Assembly (NCBI GenBank): GCA_003142915.1
Contig: PLNZ01000372.1
Location: 1 to 15,543 of the forward strand
Direction: 5' to 3'
DNA from: Ignavibacteriales bacterium
GTDB lineage: Bacteria; Bacteroidota; Ignavibacteria; Ignavibacteriales; Ignavibacteriaceae
DNA length: 15,543 bases
Shown here: positions 7,649 through 14,946 of the stretch, piece after piece
Layout: each line of letters begins with the position of its first letter
How positions within the stretch are numbered: position 1 is the stretch's first letter
The notes under the pieces: model-generated
The model's database searches: none
What the model saw: only the letters and a program-made list of their open reading frames with translations
Told to the model about the DNA's origin: nothing
Program-made: the position numbers and the translations under genes

Positions 7649-9328
7649 ATGAATGAATCCGAGAGTATTAAAGTTAAAAGAAATCTTACTGCGTTAGTTG
7701 AATTCAGCCGGATTATTAATAGCAGCCTTGATTTGGATTTTATTCTTAATAATGTTCTTCTTATATGTATGGGGAAATTTCTCGCTACAAGAGGTCTGAT
7801 TGCACTCAGCATTAACGGTAAGCTGATCATCAAATCATCTAAAGGAATTCCGGAAGAATTTAAAAAAAAATTTCCTAAATTAATAGTAGACGACAATCTG
7901 ATAAATAATTCCGAATTAAAGAATTTTTTCACGGAAGGTAAACTGCAAGTAATAGAAAAGATTTCTTCTTCCGATGACTGTCTTGGGATAGTCTGTCTGG
8001 GAGAAAAGCTAAACAAATCGCCTTTCACTGAAGATGATATTGAATTCCTAAAAACTATAATAAATATATCCGCATCGGCTATTCAAAATTCGTTAGTTGT
8101 TGATAAGCTTAGCATGGTAAACAGGTTCCTTGACTCAAGAGTGCAAAGATTGAATTCACTTTTTGAACTTAGTAAAGAATTCGGATTGTTTTCAGAATCC
8201 TCACGTGTTGCAAAACTTTTAGTTTATTCTGTTATTGGTCAGTTCCTCGTATCAAAATATGCCGTATTAACTTTTATGGACGGCAATATTAAAATACTCG
8301 AATCAAAATTTCCGGATGATTATTTAAAAAATTTCCTTAATAACGAGGATTTTCTTCAACTGGAAAATCCAATTTCAAATCATGAAATCGAAAAACAATA
8401 TAACGAACTCTTTAAACTTGGCATTGAAGTAATTGTTCCTATGCAGCTTCAGGGCCGGACTAAAGGCTTAATACTGTTAGGCAAAAGAATAAATAACCAG
8501 CGATACTCAGAAGCTGATATTGAATTTATTTATTCCATAGGCAGCCTTGCAATAATTTCACTTGAAAACAGGCGTCTGTTTCAAGAAGCTCTGGATAAAC
8601 AGAAAATGGAAGAAGAACTTGAAATTGCACGCGGAATACAGCGTAATCTTTTACCCGGTGAAATACCTGATTTTGATGGTTTTGATATTGCAGTAATGAA
8701 TATAACTTCCCAGCAGGTTGGCGGTGATTATTATGATGTAATAAGGCTTGACGATAATACTTTTTGTGTTGCTATTGCGGATGTTTCAGGCAAAGGAGTC
8801 CCTGCTGCTTTATTGATGGCAAACCTGCAGGCGTTTATTAAGACCACTTGCAGCCAGGGAATGCAGCTTGAAGAAGCAACTGCACTTATAAATGATCTGA
8901 TTTCTGAGAATACATCCGACGGCAGGTTTATCACTTTTTTTTGGGCAATAGTAGATAGTGAAAAGCGTACGTTGAACTATGTAAATGCCGGTCACAATCA
9001 CCCCTTACTTATTCGTAACGGAAAAATTCGTAAGCTGGATAAAGGAGGAATTATTATTGGCGTTATGAAAACAATTGTGCCGTATCTTTCTGAAAGTATT
9101 CAACTTAATAAAGACGATGTTATCGTCCTTTTTACGGATGGAATAACAGAAGCTAAAAATAAGTTTGATGAAGAATACAGCGACGAAAAACTTGAAGTAT
9201 TATCGGTTGAATCTGCAAGCTGTTCTTCAGAAGAAATTTTAGAAAAGATAAAGAATGATGTACAGACTTTTGCACTCGGCGCCGCCCAGTCTGATGATAT
9301 GACTGTTGTTGTTATAAAGGTAAATTAA
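7649..9328 (+). CDS. Soluble double-GAF PP2C-type (SpoIIE family) phosphatase
   Basis: A 559-residue cytoplasmic protein with no membrane segments. Residues ~8-150 and ~160-310 look like two GAF-type sensor domains, each ending in a segment like SLAIISLENRRLF. A helical linker with EIARGIQRNLLPGEIPDFDG joins them to the PP2C domain. Metal ligands are present: GGDYYD (Asp360), DVSGKG (Asp378), LFTDGITE (Asp497) and SDDMT (Asp549, Asp550), with NAGHNHP between. The gene starts 20 nt after the kinase stop, so it is probably in the same operon. It would feed a cytoplasmic signal into the STAS protein's phosphorylation state. The first GAF domain is weaker than the second, and the ligands are unknown. 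Confidence 0.92.
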   Translation: MNESESIKVKRNLTALVEFSRIINSSLDLDFILNNVLLICMGKFLATRGLIALSINGKLIIKSSKGIPEEFKKKFPKLIVDDNLINNSELKNFFTEGKLQVIEKISSSDDCLGIVCLGEKLNKSPFTEDDIEFLKTIINISASAIQNSLVVDKLSMVNRFLDSRVQRLNSLFELSKEFGLFSESSRVAKLLVYSVIGQFLVSKYAVLTFMDGNIKILESKFPDDYLKNFLNNEDFLQLENPISNHEIEKQYNELFKLGIEVIVPMQLQGRTKGLILLGKRINNQRYSEADIEFIYSIGSLAIISLENRRLFQEALDKQKMEEELEIARGIQRNLLPGEIPDFDGFDIAVMNITSQQVGGDYYDVIRLDDNTFCVAIADVSGKGVPAALLMANLQAFIKTTCSQGMQLEEATALINDLISENTSDGRFITFFWAIVDSEKRTLNYVNAGHNHPLLIRNGKIRKLDKGGIIIGVMKTIVPYLSESIQLNKDDVIVLFTDGITEAKNKFDEEYSDEKLEVLSVESASCSSEEILEKIKNDVQTFALGAAQSDDMTVVVIKVN

Positions 9329-9431
9329 AATATTTCTGTCAGCCTAAATCCGGTTCCTTTTACTTTTAATATTATTCCTGTTATTTTTCATCCTGTTATT
9401 CAGTGATTAATAAAATTATACCAATACGCAA

Positions 9432-11984
9432 ATGGCATTAATTAAAGATATATATCTAAGATACAGGCCAAAATTTATAATCGGACTTTCCGTTCTTTTA
9501 ATATTGCTTGCTGTTATTGAGCTTTATTTTGTCTTATTTGTCAGGGTAACATCAAATGATGAATGCCTTTGGGTGCCCAAAAGTGGTAAGCAAAAATCCA
9601 CGGTTATTGTTTTTGAATCAGTTAAAGTTAAAGGAGTTACCTGGAATGCCGGTATAAGGAACGGCGACCTGCTTCTTGAGATAAATCACCATCCTCTTTC
9701 CGATGTTTTTGCTGCTCAGGAAATACTTAATAATGTAAAAGCGGGAAACTTCGCGGACTATACCATCAAAAAGGGTGATAAGGTAATTCAAACAAAAGTT
9801 TATGTTAAAAAACTTATCCAGACAAGCAATCTGGCCGTCGTAATTTTAGCGCTCTTTCAAATGCTTATCAGTTTTATTGTATTCATGTCTAAGCCAGGTG
9901 GACAGGTACAAAAATTATTTTATGCTCTCGGAGTAACAACAGTTGTAGGTTGCAGTTTTGTTTTTATAGCAAATAATCTATCTTCTGAAACATTACAGGC
10001 TAATCCATTTTATTATCTGTTTATTACTTCATTATTATGTTTCGGGCAATGTTTCCGACCTTTTGTTTTGGTTGCTTTCTTCTGGACTTTCCCCCGGCCG
10101 TTTAAACTAATGGAGAGAAAATGGGTCAGGCGCCTGTTATTTATATTACCTCTTGTTTTCTCTGTTATATTTCTGGTCACGCTTGTAATTAACTTTAAGT
10201 TCAACGGGGAGAAATTTGGAATTATAAATATTCTAAATAATTTTCTCACTTACCTGATATGGATTTTGAATACAGTTGCTATAACATCATTAATAATAAA
10301 TTACAGACGTTTAAAGACCAAAGAAGAGAAAAAACCCGTATTTATTGTGCTTGCAGCTTTTGCAATAGCCTTGGCTGCAACTGTTTATACTACAACAATT
10401 GCGCCTGCTATATCGGATACCGTATTTAATTCCCCGCAGTATTACACCCCGATAATATTAATTATCCTTGTACCAATTGCTTTTGCATATTCAATTTTCA
10501 AATACCAGATGATGGATGTAAGCGTAGTTGTTAAAAATACTTTAATGTACGGAACAGCTACCTTAAGCCTTGCAGTCGTTTATTTCTTTGTTATTTATTA
10601 CTTAGGGCAAAGCATAAGCCGTGCAATCGGCACTGATTTCCAGGGGCTTATAGCGGGTGTCATCTTTATCCTTTTTGCTCTGGTGTTTCAATCAACCAAA
10701 GATAACTTCCAGAATTTTATTACTTCTAAGTTCTACCCGGAACAGTTTGCTTATCAGAAGGTACTTGTAAAATTCAGCAGCGATGTATCTACCTTGGTTG
10801 GGTTTGATAATATTCTTGATTCCATGAAGGTTACGTTTGTTGAAATGTTAAAACTAAACAGGTTGGGTATACTGATAAAAGATAAAAAGGATGATGATTT
10901 TCATCTTGTAAGGAGCTTTGGCTTTTCTAACGCTGATCTTACCATAGATATAAGAAAAGCACAAAAAATAGTAGACAGGAAATTGGCAATTTCATCATCT
11001 GTTATTTTGGAACAAAACGAATTTGCTGAAGCTTTCCCGGATATTTCAAACAGGCTGGTGAAAGAAGAAATTTACACAATAATACCGATGATAATAAAAT
11101 CTAAGGTTATCGGCTTGCTGTTATTCGGACTTAAGCGCTCCGGCTCTCAATTTGCCGGAAAAGATCTGGACCTGCTTACCGCATCAGCAAACCAAGCGGC
11201 CATTGCAATTGAGAACGCACGGCTTTATGAATCCGAAGCCGAAAAGCTTAAGCTTGAAAGAGACCTTACCCTTGCAAGAAGAATACAGCAGGGGCTGCTG
11301 CCTAAGTGCATTCCTAATACAAATGGGCTGGATATCTGCGGTGAAATGATCCCGGCTATGCAGGTAGGTGGAGATTATTACGATTTAATTCCCGTTTCGG
11401 ATTCTAAATTGTTTGTTGTGGTCGGAGATGTTTCAGGCAAAGGGTTGGCTGCATCATTATATATGACCAAGCTTCAGACTATGGTTCAGTTCGCATGTAC
11501 AGCGGATAAGACTCCGAAAGAAATAATGATTGATCTGAACAAGCGCTTTTATGAGTCGATTGAAAGAAGTTCATTTGTCACGATGACGCTTGCTTTGTTT
11601 GATACCGAAAATAATAAAGTTATATTCTGCCGCGCCGGGCACATGCCTGTGCTTACCGTAGCCAACGCTGAAGTCCGTTCATACAGAACACAGGGAATAG
11701 GAGTCGGGCTGGAAAAAGGGACTATCTTTAACAGGACACTTGTAGAGGAAGAAATAAAACTAAAGCCGGGACAAATATATGCATTCTTCTCCGATGGAAT
11801 AACCGAAGCGATGAATGAGTATTACGACCTTTTCGGTGAGGATAAGCTTTCGGAAATATTGAAGGGCAAAACGCATAAAACATCTACGGAGATAATGGGT
11901 GAGATATGGGGATCGATAAATACATTCAGAGGCACCGCCGAGCAAAACGACGATATGACAATGGTAATAGTTAAGGTTGGATGA
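9432..11984 (+). CDS. PDZ-like/multi-TM/GAF PP2C-type (SpoIIE family) phosphatase
   Basis: An 850-residue membrane phosphatase. One TM (~15-37) is followed by a segment (~53-130) with the PDZ-like pattern GVTWNAGIRNGDLLLEINHH, predicted to lie outside the membrane. Eight or so hydrophobic segments run from ~132 to ~420. A GAF domain spans ~440-600 (ending AAIAIENARLYES). The linker LARRIQQGLLPK precedes the PP2C domain with GGDYYD (Asp648), DVSGKG (Asp666), FSDGITEA (Asp788) and NDDMT (Asp840, Asp841), so it looks catalytically intact. The gap from the previous gene is 103 nt, longer than elsewhere in the cluster, so it may have its own promoter. The PDZ-like domain could bind a peptide or envelope protein, coupling envelope state to the switch; that is inference. 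Confidence 0.92.
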   Translation: MALIKDIYLRYRPKFIIGLSVLLILLAVIELYFVLFVRVTSNDECLWVPKSGKQKSTVIVFESVKVKGVTWNAGIRNGDLLLEINHHPLSDVFAAQEILNNVKAGNFADYTIKKGDKVIQTKVYVKKLIQTSNLAVVILALFQMLISFIVFMSKPGGQVQKLFYALGVTTVVGCSFVFIANNLSSETLQANPFYYLFITSLLCFGQCFRPFVLVAFFWTFPRPFKLMERKWVRRLLFILPLVFSVIFLVTLVINFKFNGEKFGIINILNNFLTYLIWILNTVAITSLIINYRRLKTKEEKKPVFIVLAAFAIALAATVYTTTIAPAISDTVFNSPQYYTPIILIILVPIAFAYSIFKYQMMDVSVVVKNTLMYGTATLSLAVVYFFVIYYLGQSISRAIGTDFQGLIAGVIFILFALVFQSTKDNFQNFITSKFYPEQFAYQKVLVKFSSDVSTLVGFDNILDSMKVTFVEMLKLNRLGILIKDKKDDDFHLVRSFGFSNADLTIDIRKAQKIVDRKLAISSSVILEQNEFAEAFPDISNRLVKEEIYTIIPMIIKSKVIGLLLFGLKRSGSQFAGKDLDLLTASANQAAIAIENARLYESEAEKLKLERDLTLARRIQQGLLPKCIPNTNGLDICGEMIPAMQVGGDYYDLIPVSDSKLFVVVGDVSGKGLAASLYMTKLQTMVQFACTADKTPKEIMIDLNKRFYESIERSSFVTMTLALFDTENNKVIFCRAGHMPVLTVANAEVRSYRTQGIGVGLEKGTIFNRTLVEEEIKLKPGQIYAFFSDGITEAMNEYYDLFGEDKLSEILKGKTHKTSTEIMGEIWGSINTFRGTAEQNDDMTMVIVKVG

Positions 11985-12009
11985 TTCAAAAATAAAATAA
12001 TTAGAGAAA

Positions 12010-12815
12010 ATGAATAACGACTCGAGAGACAAAATAAAACTATATTTGTCTAAGCCTCTTGCTGAATTAATTATTATTAACAGCTATAACAGTTTATTTG
12101 TCCCGGGTACTTTATGCAAGGGAAACATTTAGCTGGTATGTCCAGACAACCGGTCAGGAGATAGTTGATTTGTTTCTTATAGTCCCGCTTGTATTAGTAA
12201 CCTCCATACTTGCATATAAACAAAACTGCCATACTACTGTGGGGTGGAATTAATGTATTTATTAGTTATACTTATGCAATTTATTGCTTTGCCGTTCATT
12301 TTAACGGCTTGTTTTTAGTTTATTGTTTTGTGCTGGGATTGTCTTTTTATTCATTCGCTTTTTTTTCACAAACCAAAGAATATTCTGCAATTCGGTATTT
12401 GGATAATATTCCTGTCAGGGCTGTGGGAACATTTTTAATAGTAATTGCGTGTATATTCTACCTGATTTGGCTGAAGGAAGTAATACCTTCAATAGCCGGT
12501 AATACTTTTCCAAAGAATTTGGTTGAATACGGAACACTAACCAACCCGGTTCATGTGCTGGGTTTATCAATATTTCTTCCGGCGCTTATTATAACGGCTG
12601 TTTTACTGCTAAAGAAAAAACCTCTTGGATTATTGCTCGCCCCGGCGATGCTTGTATTTTGTTCCTTGATGGCAATATCTATCAGCGTACTGATTATTAT
12701 TATGAAATTAAAGGGATTGGAAGGGGACTTATCAATAACTATTGTATTTGGCCTTTTGGCATTGATTAGTATAGTACTGCTCATTATATTTTTGAAGAGT
12801 ATTAATAATAGTTAA
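12010..12815 (+). pseudogene. Frameshifted multipass membrane protein, family unknown
   Basis: Conceptual reading begins at the ATG at 12010 (MNNDSRDKIKLYLSKPLAEL), 25 nt after the phosphatase stop. In that frame a stop comes at 12130-12132. The next frame is open from 12071 and carries on as TAITVYLSRVLYARETFSWY, then QEIVDLFLIVPLVLVTSILAYK, to a stop at 12251-12253. The third frame, open from 12201, supplies TAILLWGGINVFISYTYAIY and about 195 more residues to 12815. Each switch equals one extra base (or two missing), near 12070-12080 and 12215-12230. The joined product would be ~265 residues with six or seven membrane segments, including a late VHVLGLSIFLPALIITAVLL. The 3' frame alone could start at a TTG at 12210, but it would lose the N-terminal helices. 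Either a decaying gene or sequence errors. I do not recognise its function. Confidence 0.72.
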
Positions 12816-12887
12816 ATAAATCGTATTTATATTAAAAGGTATTAAGGGAGAATATTTTTTACACTAATTAAAAAGAGGACATATATA

Positions 12888-13309
12888 ATGGGAACAAACA
12901 TATTCCTTGATAAATCGATAAAACCAGATGATCAAAAGCTTTCTAAGGCGCTCGGTGAATCTTATAAATATTGGACTGATATAAAGAATTATATTGATTC
13001 TAAGTACCCCGGTACTGTTGAAGAGTGGAAAAATTACGGCGCAAAATATGGATGGAATTTAAAAATTCTGCTCAAAAAAAAAGGAATTTATTTTTTCTGT
13101 TCGCACACGATAAGTACTTTAAAATCTCATTTGTTTTCGGGGATAAGGCAGTCTCTGCCATAGAGCAAACCCATTTACCTAAAAATATTATTGATGAATT
13201 ATGTTGTGCGAAGAAATATATGGAGGGAAGGGGAATTGCGATTGAAGTTAAGAAACAGAAAGATGTGAGTATTATTAAAAAGCTGATTGATATTAAAGTA
13301 AATAATTAG
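12888..13309 (+). pseudogene. DUF3788-like protein with a frameshift at a nine-A run
   Basis: The ATG at 12888 has GAGGA upstream. The first frame reads through WKNYGAKYGWNLKILLKKK and then into unrelated residues, ending at 13161-13163. The overlapping frame continues the expected protein from the A9 run (13074-13082): RNLFFLFAHDKYFKISFVFG, later KYMEGRGIAIEVKKQKDVSI, and stops at 13307-13309. One extra A, or a -1 slip, restores a ~140-residue protein of the DUF3788 kind, as I recall that family from its GW-LK, FFF-phe-rich and EGRGI-I-V patterns. DUF3788 proteins are small and cytoplasmic with no assigned role. The cause could be a homopolymer sequencing error, a true mutation or slippage during expression. 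Confidence 0.7.
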
Positions 13310-13361
13310 CCTAAACCTGTTGCCCAAGTATTGATTTACTATTAATTCACAAATATTTTTG

Positions 13362-13424
13362 TATGGGCGTTGGAGTTCGCCTTTGAACTGTCCATTTTTC
13401 AAACCGGACTAATGACTCCTGCCG
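13362..13424 (+). ncRNA. Fluoride riboswitch (crcB RNA motif)
   Basis: The fold matches the fluoride aptamer. GGCG (13366-13369) pairs with CGCC (13378-13381), enclosing loop TTGGAGTT. Then comes TTTGAACT, and a second stem of GTCC (13390-13393) with GGAC (13406-13409). The characteristic TAATGACTCCTGCC segment follows, where ACTCC (13415-13419) forms the pseudoknot with GGAGT (13372-13376) of the first loop. It lies about 50 nt upstream of crcB, the usual target. No U-tract terminator hairpin follows, so control is probably at translation; see the competing pairing with the crcB Shine-Dalgarno region. Confidence 0.93.
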
Positions 13425-13476
13425 TTTATTATTGCATAATTTAAAATTTTAATTACACCTGAATGGAGTGAATAAA

Positions 13477-13860
13477 TTGCAAAATTATGTCCTTGTTTGT
13501 ATCGGTGCGGCAGCAGGAGGCGCTGCAAGATATTGGACTTCAAATGTTGTTTACAAATTTCTGCCTGCAACAATGCCTTTTGGTACCCTCATAGTGAATA
13601 TGGTCGGCAGCTTTATAATTGGATTTGTAATGTTTTATTTAGATAGTAATGAGTTAATAAGCCCGCAGATGAGGATATTATTGACAACAGGCTTTTGTGG
13701 AGGATTAACAACCTTTTCGACTTTTTCTTTTGAGACTATTAACCTGATTAGAGATTCTGAGTTTCTTTTAGCCGGAACAAATATTATTTTAAATGTGGTG
13801 CTTTCATTTGCCGCAGTATTTTTGGCATATATATTTGGAAAAATTTTAACCGGAGGTTAA
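13477..13860 (+). CDS. crcB: Fluoride channel CrcB/Fluc
   Basis: A small membrane protein that exports fluoride as a dual-topology dimer. Four hydrophobic segments are visible. Family motifs include GAAAGGAARYW near the N terminus, GTLIVNMVGSFIIGF (the conserved Asn of the pore), and TTGFCGGLTTFSTFSFE (the GGxTTFSTF phenylalanine/sodium-site block). I place the start at TTG 13477 (127 residues), eight nt after GGAG (13465-13468). An upstream in-frame GTG at 13468 would overlap that Shine-Dalgarno and add three residues. It is preceded by a fluoride riboswitch, so it should be induced by fluoride, and is followed with one nt between by the DUF190 gene. Confidence 0.95.
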   Translation: MQNYVLVCIGAAAGGAARYWTSNVVYKFLPATMPFGTLIVNMVGSFIIGFVMFYLDSNELISPQMRILLTTGFCGGLTTFSTFSFETINLIRDSEFLLAGTNIILNVVLSFAAVFLAYIFGKILTGG

Positions 13861-13861
13861 A

Positions 13862-14212
13862 ATGGAATTAAAAGGTGAAGCAAAGTTAGTGCGGATTTTT
13901 GTAGGCGAGTCAGACCGGCTGGATCATATTCCGGTTTATGAAAAGATAGCTCTTGAAGCAAGAAAAGCAGGAATAGCCGGCGCTACAGTGTTCAAAGGAA
14001 TTATGGGATTTGGAAAAAACAGTCGTATTCATACTGCAAAAATTTTACGCCTTTCCGAGGATATGCCTATGGTGATTGAAATAGTTGATGAAGCCGAAAA
14101 AGTAGAAAGTTTTCTTCCCGCTCTTCACGAGCTTTTTGAAAAAGCGAATTGCGGCGGATTAATTACTTTAGAAAAAGTGGAAATAATAAAATATGTAACG
14201 AGCAGTAAATAA
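13862..14212 (+). CDS. DUF190 family protein, crcB partner gene
   Basis: A 116-residue soluble protein of the DUF190 family, which often sits beside crcB. It shows the family pattern: LVRIFVGESDRLDHIPVYEK, then AGIAGATVFKGIMGFGKNSR, and IEIVDEAEKVESFLPALHEL, a ferredoxin-like, PII-like alpha/beta fold. It starts one nt after the crcB stop, with GGAGG inside the crcB end serving as ribosome site, so the two are co-translated under the same riboswitch. A role in fluoride resistance is inferred from location; the biochemical function is not known to me. Confidence 0.93.
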   Translation: MELKGEAKLVRIFVGESDRLDHIPVYEKIALEARKAGIAGATVFKGIMGFGKNSRIHTAKILRLSEDMPMVIEIVDEAEKVESFLPALHELFEKANCGGLITLEKVEIIKYVTSSK

Positions 14213-14312
14213 TATTGAATACACTTCTTTAAAGTCTAATCTCCGGGATGATTTATCAATTATGGCAATTCACAGGAAATGATGAAGTTTTGAATTAAAG
14301 ACAGTTAAAAAA

Positions 14313-14354
14313 ACAAAAGCTTAAATGCCGGAATTATCGTTTTTAAGCTTTTGT
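14313..14354 (-). terminator. Terminator between convergent crcB operon and bTHX gene
   Basis: ACAAAAGCTTAAA (14313-14325) and TTTAAGCTTTTGT (14342-14354) form a perfect 13-bp stem with a 16-nt loop. On the minus strand it is 13 nt after the bTHX stop and is followed by a T run, a classic intrinsic terminator. On the plus strand the T tract is weaker, but it may also stop the crcB-DUF190 transcript. Confidence 0.85.
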
Positions 14355-14367
14355 CCTTTAGCTAAAT

Positions 14368-14481
14368 TTATTCCTTCGGTTTTTCTTTTATGAATTTTTT
14401 CTTTTTTAGTTTGGGTCTCGTTTTGCCATGTGAACCCATAAAGATTTTACCTTTTTTTGATTTCCTATCGCCTTTACCCAC
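14368..14481 (-). CDS. Small ribosomal subunit protein bTHX
   Basis: A 37-residue very basic protein starting at GTG 14481. It begins MGKGDRKSKKGKIFMGSHGK and continues TRPKLKKKKFIKEKPKE. The MGKGD-K-KKGKI--GS-GK-RP pattern is the bTHX (Thx) family, a tiny protein that binds in the head of the 30S subunit. AGGAG lies five nt before the GTG, and the reading begins exactly where the family does, so the GTG start is well supported. An internal ATG at 14439 would lose the conserved half. It is a single-gene unit with its own terminator. Confidence 0.93.
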   Translation of the reverse strand: MGKGDRKSKKGKIFMGSHGKTRPKLKKKKFIKEKPKE

Positions 14482-14519
14482 AGTTACTCCTAACTTTATC
14501 AATATATAATAGTGAATAA

Positions 14520-14527
14520 CAAATATA
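14520..14527 (-). promoter_or_regulatory. Possible Bacteroidota-type -7 box for the bTHX gene
   Basis: On the minus strand the octamer TATATTTG fits the TAnnTTTG -7 consensus known for Bacteroidota, 38 nt before the bTHX start. A TTTG lies upstream but at a wider spacing (25 nt) than usual, so support is weak. Confidence 0.25.
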
Positions 14528-14713
14528 AGATAAATATTTGAATTTTTTATGGCAAACTTTATCCTCCAAATATAAGTTGGTTAGGAACATTTCCCCTTTT
14601 TATTTTCGCATCTGCTGCCGGAATAAAAATTGAGTTGTGCAACACTCTCTGCCGGCACGTAGGTTTTCAGAAATAATTCGTAAATATTGCAGCTTTTTGT
14701 TGTGATTAAAATT

Positions 14714-14795
14714 GGTATGCATTGTGTCACAGCGATGCGGTTCTATTTTTTTAGATGTTGTTTTACTACAAATATTTAATCCCTAACGGGGTTAA
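14714..14795 (+). repeat. Dispersed intergenic repeat, copy B, ending in a hairpin
   Basis: Second copy of the element at 64-142, in the same orientation. Shared parts: GGTATG (14714-14719), GCGATGCGGTTCT (14732-14744), and a 25-nt block (14754-14778) with two mismatches. The terminal stem-loop is TTAATCCC (14776-14783) with GGGGTTAA (14788-14795), containing one G-T pair. Its stem sequence differs from copy A while pairing is kept. The spacers between blocks differ in length (12 versus 5 nt, and 9 versus 13 nt). Confidence 0.75.
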
Positions 14796-14838
14796 CAACA
14801 AATAGAATATGTCAAAATACTTTAACAGGCAATTTTCC

Positions 14839-14878
14839 TAAGCCATAGATAGCCTGCCAGCAGGCTATCTATGGCTTA
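14839..14878. repeat. Perfect 19-bp inverted repeat
   Basis: Arms 14839-14857 and 14860-14878 are exact reverse complements (TAAGCCATAGATAGCCTGC and its complement) with a 2-nt spacer CA. Neither side has a T-tract, so it is not a standard intrinsic terminator. It lies 20 nt beyond the secF terminator hairpin and 44 nt after repeat copy B. Confidence 0.85.
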
Positions 14879-14897
14879 AAATAATTAGTCTTTAAAA

Positions 14898-14930
14898 ATA
14901 AAAAGTCCCGATAACTTCGGGACTTTTTAT
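14898..14930 (-). terminator. Intrinsic terminator of the secF transcript
   Basis: Arms 14898-14910 and 14918-14930, with core AAAAAGTCCCG / CGGGACTTTTT, form a perfect 13-bp stem with a 7-nt loop and a T-run on the minus strand, 17 nt after the secF stop. The A/T ends would let it work in both directions. Confidence 0.9.
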
Positions 14931-14946
14931 AGATGAAAATCTAAAA

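Noticed and set aside
7558..8028. 156-codon minus-strand frame over the kinase and phosphatase genes
   Set aside because: It overlaps well-supported plus-strand genes on the other strand and shows no recognisable motif.
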